Source: a virus. Taken from it: 31,013 bases of DNA. The notes under the pieces were generated by a model, which saw only the letters and a list, made by a program, of their open reading frames with translations, searched no databases and had not been told where the DNA came from. Every line of letters starts with the position of its first letter. Positions within the stretch are counted from its first letter, which is position 1. Positions 1-6,336 of this stretch are shown piece by piece. The stretch is taken from IMG/VR virus record IMGVR_UViG_3300026116_000079, positions 1-31,013 of that record, one strand, 5' to 3'. A program made the position numbers and the translations under genes.

Positions 1-7
1 CAAAGAC

Positions 8-460
8 ATGGCGTTGCTGGAGCCCGGCACCCGCGCGGCTGTTCTCGCGCTGGTGGAAGAGGCGAAAGCCACCGGCCACGACTTGCGGGTGCTGGAAACC
101 TACCGCTCACAGACCCGGCAAAGTGCGCTGTTTCAGAGGCGCGCAACCCAGCTCCGCACCGTCGGCTGCCACGGCTATGGCGTCGCCGTCGACTTCGGCG
201 TGTTCACGAACGGCAAGTACGAAGCGGGGAACAAGCCCTATGTATTTCTGCGCTCTATGGCACGTAGACACGGACTTATCTCCGGGCAGGATTGGGGCCA
301 CGCCGTCACTGGCGGCTTTGTCGATAGCGGGCACGTACAGCGCGTTCCGGTGTGGCGCCAGTCCGCTTTGTTTAGCGGGTCGTGGTACCCGCCTGCAGAT
401 TATGACCCGTACGCAGACAGCGCCGCGACGGGTCACAAAGACGTCGTCCTAAAGATTTAA
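8..460 (+). CDS. Peptidase M15-family endolysin (peptidoglycan peptidase), possibly 5'-truncated by the window edge
   Basis: A 150-aa protein resembling VanY/L-Ala-D-Glu peptidase-type zinc endolysins, which cut the peptide part of peptidoglycan at lysis. The zinc-site pattern is visible: CHGYGVAVDFG with His55 and Asp62, and DSGHVQ with His109; the TYRS segment (Arg33) is also typical of the family. The C-terminal 35 residues are proline and aspartate rich without a recognisable domain. The reading frame is open to the left edge and no ribosome site fits in the seven bases before ATG 8, so the true start may lie outside. The holin-like gene follows at 967, giving a lysis pair. Family assignment is firm; cleavage specificity is not. 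Confidence 0.82.
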   Translation: MALLEPGTRAAVLALVEEAKATGHDLRVLETYRSQTRQSALFQRRATQLRTVGCHGYGVAVDFGVFTNGKYEAGNKPYVFLRSMARRHGLISGQDWGHAVTGGFVDSGHVQRVPVWRQSALFSGSWYPPADYDPYADSAATGHKDVVLKI

Positions 461-849
461 AGCTTCGGCGGAGCCGTACCGGCGTAGGCGGACGACTGCG
501 CGCCATCGCTTGCGTCGGCTTTGTCGTTTTTTCCGAAGGCTTCCAAGTCCTCTTCCAACGCGGCGATATCGGACATGTCGACGTCCAACGCTTCGTGCTG
601 TTTCATCATGATTTCGTCTTTACGCTTCCGAATATGGTTCACCCGGTCGACGTACTTTGCCACGTCCGAGATAAGTTCGTGCTCCAGACCGTCCCGCGCT
701 TCGGTTGCGGGTTTCAGCACATTGGCCAGTCGTCCCATTCTCAGCACCCTTGCAGCCCATACCAGGGCGGTTAGACGGTCCAGTGTCACCGCGTAGGGCT
801 CGCGCCCGGGCGGCCTTAGAATAACCAGCGGGGCCGGTTTCGAGGGCAT
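457..849 (-). CDS. Hypothetical protein, 130 aa, coiled-coil rich
   Basis: I do not recognise this protein. It starts at ATG 849 after AAAGGGG about 10 bases upstream; the in-frame extension to 1305 is only the shadow of the opposite-strand holin gene. Residues 1-45 hold a short basic/hydrophobic stretch, residues 50-105 are charged helical sequence likely to form a coiled coil, and the C-terminus is Ala/Ser/Asp rich and probably disordered. Its stop overlaps the end of the endolysin gene convergently by four bases. A spanin role was considered because of the lysis context, but there is no lipobox or obvious membrane anchor, so function is left open. Confidence 0.68.
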   Translation of the reverse strand: MPSKPAPLVILRPPGREPYAVTLDRLTALVWAARVLRMGRLANVLKPATEARDGLEHELISDVAKYVDRVNHIRKRKDEIMMKQHEALDVDMSDIAALEEDLEAFGKNDKADASDGAQSSAYAGTAPPKL

Positions 850-899
850 TCTAAACCGGCCCCTTTGGAGATTTAGGCGTGGGTTCACGCCCGCCATTC

Positions 900-927
900 G
901 TATGACATAATTTGACCGCGAATGCAA
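900..927 (-). promoter_or_regulatory. Weak promoter-like pair for the 130-aa minus gene
   Basis: On the minus strand TTGCAT (922-927) and TCATAC (900-905) are 16 bases apart. The -10 box falls within GTATGACA, an octamer found in four other gene-start regions of the window. Called by eye; modest match to sigma70. Confidence 0.35.
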
Positions 928-940
928 TAGGTGGTACTCA
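912..940 (+). promoter_or_regulatory. Sigma70-like promoter for holin-terminase
   Basis: TTGACC (912-917) and TACTCA (935-940) with a 17-base spacer. Initiation near 947 would leave about 20 bases of leader before the holin ATG at 967. It overlaps the divergent minus-strand promoter candidate. Confidence 0.55.
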
Positions 941-966
941 CGGGGCTTGCAAACCAGGGGCACAAA

Positions 967-1290
967 ATGAAGCTTCAAAACATCACAGCGTTGCAATGGA
1001 TTGGCATCGTTATTCTGTTCAACACCACGTTGCTGGGCGGCGCCAGCCAGCTCGGCGACCTTTCTCTCAGCCCCAACGTGGTCAAGGCTATCTTGGCAGT
1101 CGCGACACTGGGGAACGGCTTCCTGGGCGGCCTTGTCACCATGTTCGGCGGCTTGCAGGCGCAGAAAGACACCGTAGGCGCTTCCGGCGCCATCGTCGTC
1201 ACCAGCCCGGCCAGTGCCGACGCGCTGCCCAATAACCCCAATGTGATCGCCGCCACGCGCGAGAACTTGCAGGCGCTCGGGGTTCGATAA
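967..1290 (+). CDS. Holin-like small membrane protein
   Basis: A 107-aa protein with two hydrophobic segments, about residues 5-27 (ITALQWIGIVILFNTTLLGG) and 36-58 (KAILAVATLGNGFLGGLVTM), then a soluble Ala/Ser/Asn-rich tail. Small size, two membrane helices and position next to the endolysin suggest a holin that permeabilises the inner membrane. ATG 967 was chosen because CAGGGG precedes it at good spacing; the upstream ATG at 931 has none. It abuts terL (its stop ends at 1290, terL starts at 1291), so the two are probably translated from one message. It could instead be another small virion membrane protein; no holin-specific motif exists to settle this. Confidence 0.7.
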   Translation: MKLQNITALQWIGIVILFNTTLLGGASQLGDLSLSPNVVKAILAVATLGNGFLGGLVTMFGGLQAQKDTVGASGAIVVTSPASADALPNNPNVIAATRENLQALGVR

Positions 1291-2871
1291 ATGCAGGCGG
1301 CGCAACCACTCCCCTGGGACGTTGCGCCGCCCCCTGCGTTCCCATGGGACGCCCCGACGCCGGCCGCTTCAAAGGAAGAGCGCCGGGCGAAGTTGCGCGA
1401 TTTCAACTATTACCGCGAAAAGTTTTTGAAGGTCCGGCCGCGACAGGGCGGCGAACGCATACCCTTCATTCTCAATAACGCCCAGCGCGTCCTGCACGCC
1501 CGCATAGAAGCGGAGCGCGCAGAATTTGGCATGGTGCGCGCCCTCATTCCCAAAGCCCGACGTATGGGCGTTAGTACGTACATCGGTGGCAGGTACTTTC
1601 ACCAGACGTCTACCATGTTCGGCCGCCGCGCCCAGGTTGTCGCGCACCGATCGGACAGCGCGTCAAACCTGCACAAAGAAATTAAGGAATTTTTTCTAGG
1701 GCTGCCGCATGCCGTGCGGCCTTCTATCAGCGCTTCTAACGCCTATGAGCTGGTTTTTGACGGGCTCAAGTCGCTGTACAAAGTAGCATCGGCAGACGGT
1801 GGCGACATTGGCCGGTCTGACGACTTCCACGACTTGCATCTGTCGGAAGCGGCGTTCTTTGACAACACAGAAGATTTGTCGTCGGGCTTGTTGCAGACGG
1901 TGCAGAACTTGCCGAACACCGAAATTGCGATGGAGAGCACCGGCAATGGGCAGTCGGGCATGTTCTTTAACATGTGCGAAGAAGCCAACCGGCAGCAAAA
2001 TAAAGGACCGTGGCGCATTCACTTCCTGCCCTGGGCTGTCATGCCGGAGTACCGCGAAGCGGTGCCATTTGCGTGGAAGGCGCCGCAAGAATTTGAAGAG
2101 TACGGCAAAATGCACGGCCTAGACCGTGAACAGCTCCATTGGTTTTGGCGCCAGAACTACACCATTGCCACAATGAACGGCGGCCAGCCGGAGAAAATCC
2201 ACCGTTTGACGCGGCAGGAATACCCGTCCGTATACAGCGAATGCTTTATGGCCGATAGCACGCTGGACTTTTTCCCGGCGTCGACCGTGGCCGCAGCTAT
2301 GGCGCGCAAGGCGGCTCCGTCCTCCGGTGCGCTAAAACTGCTTTGCGTCGACCCGGCCGGCGACGGCCAAGACAAGCCTTTCGTTTGCGACCGGCAGGGC
2401 TCCGCCATTGGCGCCCGGGTGTGGGGCGAGCTGACGAACCGCGACTATAACGTACAGGCGGACTGGCTGCGGCAGACCTTCGAACGCTTCGACATGGACG
2501 CGATACTTATTGACGTCACCGGCACCGGCAAAGGCTTGGTCGACGCCACCCGGTTGCGTATGGCCCGGTACGGAGCCGAAAAGGTCGTGGCGGTGAACTT
2601 CGCCTGGGGCGCCATGAATGACACCCTGTACGGAAACCGCCGCTCCGAACTGCATGACAGGTTCCAGCGCTGGCTGCAGGGCGACGTCTCGATGCCAAAC
2701 GACAAGCTACTGCAGGAAGAGGCTTCCGCGTACAAGTGGGGCCTGGGCGGCTGCCGGCGCGACGAAAAGGCCCGGCTGTTCATGACTGCGAAAGAAAAGA
2801 TAAAGGCCGTTATCGGCCGGTCGCCGGACAGGCTTGACGCGTGCGCCGTGTCTATGGCTGTCGACGTCTAA
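1291..2871 (+). CDS. terL: Terminase large subunit (DNA packaging ATPase/nuclease)
   Basis: A 526-aa packaging motor protein. The ATPase half has a Walker-A-like PKARRMGVST (87-96) and a Walker-B/catalytic segment LHLSEAAFF (about 182-190). The RNase-H-like nuclease half has the expected acidic residues in LLCVDPAG (Asp354), ILIDVTG (Asp408) and SPDRLDA (Asp513/Asp516). Length is normal. The N-terminal 25 residues look disordered and carry two copies of a Pro-Trp motif, LPWD (7-10) and FPWD (17-20), that recurs in other proteins of this phage. No small terminase is recognised in the window. The gene follows the holin directly and its last bases overlap the end of a minus-strand small gene. 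Confidence 0.95.
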   Translation: MQAAQPLPWDVAPPPAFPWDAPTPAASKEERRAKLRDFNYYREKFLKVRPRQGGERIPFILNNAQRVLHARIEAERAEFGMVRALIPKARRMGVSTYIGGRYFHQTSTMFGRRAQVVAHRSDSASNLHKEIKEFFLGLPHAVRPSISASNAYELVFDGLKSLYKVASADGGDIGRSDDFHDLHLSEAAFFDNTEDLSSGLLQTVQNLPNTEIAMESTGNGQSGMFFNMCEEANRQQNKGPWRIHFLPWAVMPEYREAVPFAWKAPQEFEEYGKMHGLDREQLHWFWRQNYTIATMNGGQPEKIHRLTRQEYPSVYSECFMADSTLDFFPASTVAAAMARKAAPSSGALKLLCVDPAGDGQDKPFVCDRQGSAIGARVWGELTNRDYNVQADWLRQTFERFDMDAILIDVTGTGKGLVDATRLRMARYGAEKVVAVNFAWGAMNDTLYGNRRSELHDRFQRWLQGDVSMPNDKLLQEEASAYKWGLGGCRRDEKARLFMTAKEKIKAVIGRSPDRLDACAVSMAVDV

Positions 2872-3035
2872 AACTTATCCGGCACAAAGCGGGCGGCGTC
2901 GTCGCGCAACAGCTCTATTATCACGTCATACCCTTCGTTTTTGAACTGTTTCAGAATTTCCGCCCGTTGCTCCATCGTTATCGGTTCGTCCGAACGAAGG
3001 TGAATTTCCCCGATTTTAACACTGTACATCGGCAT
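2868..3035 (-). CDS. Hypothetical protein, about 55 aa
   Basis: A short minus-strand ORF starting MPMYSVKIGEIHL and ending in RFVPDKF, filling the gap between terL and the next promoter. ATG 3035 is preceded by GGGGG at about seven bases; ATG 3029 is an alternative. The stop overlaps the terL stop convergently. Composition (mixed charged, helical) looks like a real small protein rather than a GC-driven shadow, and no other gene explains the 180 bases. No family recognised and no clear promoter of its own. Confidence 0.5.
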   Translation of the reverse strand: MPMYSVKIGEIHLRSDEPITMEQRAEILKQFKNEGYDVIIELLRDDAARFVPDKF

Positions 3036-3056
3036 GCGGCAGCCCCCGGGCGCGTG

Positions 3057-3091
3057 TTGACATGTGCGAATGTGTACAGTATGACATTCGC
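3057..3091 (+). promoter_or_regulatory. Promoter with overlapping operator-like inverted repeat
   Basis: TTGACA (3057-3062), 17-base spacer, TATGAC (3080-3085). A perfect 7-base inverted repeat, GCGAATG (3066-3072) and CATTCGC (3085-3091) with a 12-base gap, covers the spacer and -10 box, as expected for a repressor site. The downstream gene encodes a ribbon-helix-helix protein, so autoregulation is a reasonable inference. Confidence 0.7.
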
Positions 3092-3115
3092 GATATCAAC
3101 CGGAAAGGGCTACAT

Positions 3116-3397
3116 ATGGACGTGATAACCGAAGCGCTCAACGAGGCGAAAAAGGCGAAAGCCAAGAGCAAGCCGAAGGCGAAGAAGAAACCGGCCGCCA
3201 AGAAAAAGGCGCCCGCGAAGCGCAAGCCGGCACCGAAGAAGAAAAAGGCTGTGAAGAAGCCGGCGGCGACGAATGACACCACCCGCGTGGACTTCCGCGT
3301 CCCGAACAAAATCAAGGACAAGCTGTACGCAAAGGCGAAGGCGACCCGGCGCACCATCACAAGCGTGGTTGTGGAACTGTTGGAGAAGATGAAGTAG
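3116..3397 (+). CDS. Ribbon-helix-helix DNA-binding protein with a histone-H1-like lysine-rich tail
   Basis: A 93-aa protein. Residues 1-12 form a short acidic/helical start; residues 13-56 are almost entirely Lys, Ala and Pro in AKKK/PAAKK-type repeats, like the tail of histone H1 or bacterial Hc1/AlgP proteins. Residues 60-93 (TTRVDFRVPNKIKDKLYAKA and on) match an Arc/MetJ/CopG ribbon-helix-helix domain. ATG 3116 is chosen because GGAAAGGG precedes it at good spacing; the upstream start at 3062 lies inside the promoter. It has its own strong promoter with an operator-like inverted repeat and is followed by a terminator. Likely roles, by inference, are specific repression via the RHH part plus non-specific DNA coating via the tail. 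Confidence 0.85.
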   Translation: MDVITEALNEAKKAKAKSKPKAKKKPAAKKKAPAKRKPAPKKKKAVKKPAATNDTTRVDFRVPNKIKDKLYAKAKATRRTITSVVVELLEKMK

Positions 3398-3423
3398 GTT
3401 CCAGCCGATCGGCGGACGTGAAA

Positions 3424-3455
3424 AAGGCCCCCAGGTGACTGGGGGCCTTCGTCGT
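3424..3455. terminator. Bidirectional rho-independent terminator between convergent operons
   Basis: Perfect 11-bp stem AAGGCCCCCAG (3424-3434) and CTGGGGGCCTT (3439-3449) with a four-base loop. On the minus strand a run of five T follows directly; on the plus strand a looser T-rich stretch follows. It separates the RHH gene from the minus-strand structural operon. Confidence 0.9.
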
Positions 3456-3471
3456 TTTGGTCACGGGAAGG

Positions 3472-4146
3472 TCAGAAATGCTTATTCAGTTCGAACATGA
3501 CGACGCTGGTAGCCGGCACGCCTTGCTGTGACGGGGCGTACAGGTACTTTACGTCGGTTGCCCAGCCGGCGGCAATGACGGTCTGCACACCGACGCCGTT
3601 CACCCATTCACTGATACCCCGGCGCTGCATGCCGCCGAAGGTCATATATGGGGTAGAGCTGGCCAGCAAGTTGGCCGGCACCGTGAGAGGCACCGGAGAC
3701 TGCCCGGCCACGGGCGAAGCGGCAGCCGTGGACGGGAAGAAGTTGTAGCCCAGCTTCACCAGTTCGGTGCCGATGAAACGCGAGCCCCCGCCGTTCTGGA
3801 TGGCGCCAGCGCTGGCATTCGTGGTGAACTCATAAGCAATGCCGGCTTCGATCGCAGCGAACCAAGCGCCGTTCCAAAGCTGGTAACCGCCCTGCAGCTT
3901 CAAGGCGCCGCCAGTCGAGAACACGGAACCGTTGATACCGTTCCCGATAACGTCGGCGTTGCTGCCGTCGCCCAGGATGCCAAAGCCAGCGTACCAGCCG
4001 GAACAGTTCTGCGGCGTGCAGCGCGTCGGCGCGGGGGCGTCCAGATAGAAGCCAGCCGGTGCCTTCACCGGCAAGTCGGCTGCATGTGCAGCCATGGGGG
4101 CGAGTACGGCAAGAGCCGCACCGACGATAGCCAAACGTTTCAACAT
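3472..4146 (-). CDS. Outer-membrane beta-barrel protein with signal peptide (Omp25/Omp31-like)
   Basis: A 224-aa exported protein. Residues 1-22 are a classical signal peptide (MLKRLAIVGAALAVLAPMAAHA), then mature ADLPVKAP, a start typical of Rhizobiales Omp25/Omp31 opacity-type porins. The body alternates aromatic and polar residues as in beta-strands and the protein ends in Phe (NKHF), the usual Bam recognition residue. Two cysteines (about 43 and 48) could form a disulfide. ATG 4146 has a strong GGAGGG at good spacing. It lies 27 bases after the preceding gene, so it appears to be the last gene of the portal/GroES/scaffold operon. Possible roles are superinfection exclusion, receptor masking or lysis aid; no direct evidence separates these. 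Confidence 0.88.
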   Translation of the reverse strand: MLKRLAIVGAALAVLAPMAAHAADLPVKAPAGFYLDAPAPTRCTPQNCSGWYAGFGILGDGSNADVIGNGINGSVFSTGGALKLQGGYQLWNGAWFAAIEAGIAYEFTTNASAGAIQNGGGSRFIGTELVKLGYNFFPSTAAASPVAGQSPVPLTVPANLLASSTPYMTFGGMQRRGISEWVNGVGVQTVIAAGWATDVKYLYAPSQQGVPATSVVMFELNKHF

Positions 4147-4173
4147 AGTCCCTCCAGGGTTCAAAAATGAACG

Positions 4174-4359
4174 CTAGCAGGGATAACCGCGTTTCATCGA
4201 ACCCGGCTTTGGCGGGTTCAAAGCTTCGGCCAAATCGGCCTTGGCGTGGTGAATGCGTGCTTTCGCCTGTAGCGTGTTGGCCATTTTACGATGCTCTTCC
4301 GCCGACATGCTACCCTTTGGCTTCTCCGCCTTACTTTTGCCGCCTGATTTCTTCGCCAT
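4174..4359 (-). CDS. Hypothetical protein, 61 aa, basic
   Basis: A small protein with a lysine/glycine/serine-rich start (MAKKSGGKSKAEKPKG) followed by a helical stretch, HRKMANTLQAKARIHHAKADLAEAL, and a proline-rich end. ATG 4359 was chosen because a G-rich ribosome site lies upstream and the protein composition changes there. It sits 13 bases after the 187-aa gene and 27 bases before the outer-membrane protein gene, in the same operon. It may bind DNA or be a small virion component; no family is recognised. Confidence 0.65.
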   Translation of the reverse strand: MAKKSGGKSKAEKPKGSMSAEEHRKMANTLQAKARIHHAKADLAEALNPPKPGSMKRGYPC

Positions 4360-4372
4360 AGTGGCCCCCGGG

Positions 4373-4936
4373 CTACACCCTGATACGCCAGCCGGCACCC
4401 TCGAACGTGGCTTTGGTGCCGTCTTTTGCATCAACGTTGCTTGTGTACTTGCCGTTCAACTCTTTGTTGGCCGGGTCCATGCCGGCATACAGGCTGCGGA
4501 GCTGTTTCCGCATTTCCCTGCGAATGTGGTCGCCCACCGCCTTAGGCCGCGACATGAGCATCGGCCGGTAAGCCTTCCCGGTTTTGTCGGTGCCGGCAAC
4601 AAGGTCAGTGAACAGGCCCGCCATTTCCGGGTCCGTGACTTCTTTCCAACCTTTGTTGTGGGCGTCCGCGATTTCCTGCGGAATGCTGTTGATAATGCGA
4701 AATTCCCAGTCGGGAAATTGCGCTCGCTTCGGAATGTACAGCTTAAGGGGCCGGTCCAGAATGAGGTTGCGAATGATGGCGTCCACGTCCTGGGGTTCGG
4801 TGAAGGGCGACAGCCGCGCCATGGCATCACCGGCACCTTGCGCCGCTGGCACTTCGCCGGGCGGGTTCGGAATGAGGTTCGGCGCGAGCCCGGCAAACGG
4901 ACTTGTGGCGGCTGGGTTAAACGGGCTGTCGGTCAT
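4373..4936 (-). CDS. Hypothetical structural-operon protein, 187 aa
   Basis: I do not recognise this protein. Residues 1-45 are Pro/Ala/Gly rich and probably disordered; residues 50-145 look folded, with a helical segment around IRREMRKQLRSLY; the last 40 residues are mixed beta-like. It is three bases downstream of the scaffold-like gene and in an operon with portal and GroES-like genes, so a role in the virion or in head assembly is likely. No signal peptide or membrane segment. Confidence 0.82.
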   Translation of the reverse strand: MTDSPFNPAATSPFAGLAPNLIPNPPGEVPAAQGAGDAMARLSPFTEPQDVDAIIRNLILDRPLKLYIPKRAQFPDWEFRIINSIPQEIADAHNKGWKEVTDPEMAGLFTDLVAGTDKTGKAYRPMLMSRPKAVGDHIRREMRKQLRSLYAGMDPANKELNGKYTSNVDAKDGTKATFEGAGWRIRV

Positions 4937-4939
4937 GGT

Positions 4940-5581
4940 TTACTTTTTCCCCTTGTTGCGCTGGTAAACGCCATAGTGGCTTTCCAGCGCTTTGGTAATG
5001 AAGGCTTCGCGCTGTTCCTTTGGCGCGTTGGACGAAACGAACTTGTCCGCCGAACGCTTGATTTCCTTCTGAATGTCTGCCGGCGCGTCCGCAAGCTTCG
5101 CCCATGGGCCGGAGCTGGTGCGCCGCATGGTGCGGTTGCTCGCGTCACCTTCGCCGGGACCGTCCGTACGGCGTACAGCGGGCTTCTCTTTGTCCGCCGT
5201 CTTGTCGTCCTCTTCGTCGTCCTCTTCGTTTTCCGCGCTCGCGGCTGCCGGCGCCGTCTTGCCGTCGTTCTCCACAGCCTTGACCAATGCAGCGGCGAAC
5301 AGCTCCGGCGTGGCAAACTTCTTCAAGTCCATGTGCTTGCCCAGCTCAATGGCGCGAGCCGATTTCGCCGGGTCGACGCCAAACCAGTCAAGCTTATTCA
5401 GCTCCGCCTTGATTTCGTCATTGCCGTACGGCGCCGCTTTGGGCGCGGTGGCGACTTCCAGCGCCGCAATGTCCTTTGCGATTTTGCGCGCGGCTTCGGT
5501 GTCGCCATTGGTCACAGCAACGTCAAGCTGGGTTTGCAGTCCGTTGCGCGCTTGCTCGCGCATCATTACGTTAAGGTCCAT
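4940..5581 (-). CDS. Probable head scaffolding protein
   Basis: A 213-aa hydrophilic protein. Residues 1-45 are helical, residues 55-105 are a mixed helical domain containing LDWFGVDPAKSARAIELGKHM, residues 110-130 are a highly acidic Glu/Asp run, and the last 60 residues are basic, ending KGKK. A charged helical rod with a basic C-terminus is the usual form of a phage scaffold, whose end binds the coat protein. Position between the portal/GroES-like genes and a structural unknown supports this. GGAG precedes ATG 5581 by six bases. No scaffold signature can be matched exactly, so the call rests on composition and context. Confidence 0.72.
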   Translation of the reverse strand: MDLNVMMREQARNGLQTQLDVAVTNGDTEAARKIAKDIAALEVATAPKAAPYGNDEIKAELNKLDWFGVDPAKSARAIELGKHMDLKKFATPELFAAALVKAVENDGKTAPAAASAENEEDDEEDDKTADKEKPAVRRTDGPGEGDASNRTMRRTSSGPWAKLADAPADIQKEIKRSADKFVSSNAPKEQREAFITKALESHYGVYQRNKGKK

Positions 5582-5596
5582 GGTAGCTCCCTGGGG

Positions 5597-6094
5597 TTAC
5601 TTTTTGCCGTAGGTGACGCGCTCGCGCACGCCGACGTCTGCCGGCAGCGGTTCCGGCTTCGCGACGGGCGGCTTGTAGTCGAATGCCGGCTTGTCGCTGT
5701 CGTCCCAAATCAGGGTCTTCGGGTCCGGCATCTTGTCGGCAGGAATGATGCCGATCACGTCGCCAAAGCTGGACACGTAGCGAAAGCCGCTGTTGACTTG
5801 CATCTTTCCGCCTTGCATCAGCGTGCCGGCAAACGGACGGATGGCGACCCAGTCACCTATCTTGACGTCCTGCCGGCTAAGTCCGTCACCGTCTTTGTAC
5901 TGGAACGCCAGCGGCCCCATGGCGACGATACGGCCGGCCTGCACGTTGTGCTGCGCCATGTCGCGCACGACGTCGGGGATTTCGATACTGCCCACGTGGG
6001 TGGGCGGCAACGGAATGCGAATGATGACCATGTCCCGCGTGGGCACAACGTGTTCGTGGGGGATTTGGAAATCGTGTACGCCAATGCCGCTCAT
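5597..6094 (-). CDS. GroES-like (Cpn10-fold) co-chaperonin protein
   Basis: A 165-aa protein whose residues 17-118 follow the GroES layout: PTRDMVIIRIP corresponds to the first strand, GSIEIPDVVRDMAQ (35-48) to the mobile loop with its hydrophobic GroEL-binding tripeptide, then AGRIVAMGP, VKIGDWVAI and FGDVIGII to the closing beta-barrel strands. It is longer than GroES because of a Pro-rich tail from residue 120. Phage co-chaperonins such as T4 gp31 adapt host GroEL to fold the capsid protein, which is the likely job here, given portal and scaffold genes on either side. Its ATG overlaps the upstream stop (ATGA), implying coupled translation. Assignment rests on visible pattern, not a search. 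Confidence 0.78.
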   Translation of the reverse strand: MSGIGVHDFQIPHEHVVPTRDMVIIRIPLPPTHVGSIEIPDVVRDMAQHNVQAGRIVAMGPLAFQYKDGDGLSRQDVKIGDWVAIRPFAGTLMQGGKMQVNSGFRYVSSFGDVIGIIPADKMPDPKTLIWDDSDKPAFDYKPPVAKPEPLPADVGVRERVTYGKK

Positions 6095-6336
6095 GTCTTG
6101 TTAGCTCCCTTTGGTGCCAGTGCTTGTTCAAATTCACGCCGCAAAACATCTTCGGCAGATGTTAGCAACTTCTCCAAATCATACAGCGCCGCCGCCCGCC
6201 CCTGCAGCTCCGGCGGCACCGGGTTGCCCGCCAGAAATATCTGCACCGCCGTCGCCCTGCGGTGCTGGAGGTACCGCACTAGCGTCTGGGTTTCCGGGCT
6301 GTGCAGCCATGTTGTTAGGTCCCGCATTGTTGTCAC
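6091..6336 (-). CDS. Hypothetical protein, 81 aa, overlapping the portal C-terminus out of frame
   Basis: The reading frame runs in a different frame through the last 158 bases of the portal gene. The protein (LVRYLQHRRATAVQIFLAGN, then ALYDLEKLLTSAEDVLRREFEQAL) is well-formed amphipathic helix, while the portal tail in the same DNA is low-complexity Gly/Ala/Pro, suggesting the small gene drives the sequence there. The start would be GTG 6336 without a clear ribosome site; ATG 6327 is an alternative. Its stop overlaps the GroES-like ATG as ATGA, normal operon spacing. It may be a small assembly factor; no family recognised. Confidence 0.62.
   Translation of the reverse strand: MTTMRDLTTWLHSPETQTLVRYLQHRRATAVQIFLAGNPVPPELQGRAAALYDLEKLLTSAEDVLRREFEQALAPKGANKT

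Noticed and set aside
850-1305. N-terminal extension of the 130-aa minus gene to 1305
   Set aside because: The extension is the shadow of the holin-like gene and lacks a ribosome site; ATG 849 has AAAGGGG.
5101-5115. GPWAKL in the scaffold-like protein as a motif copy
   Set aside because: Residues around Pro-Trp do not match [F/L]-P-W-[D/E/G/Q] and it is not near a terminus.
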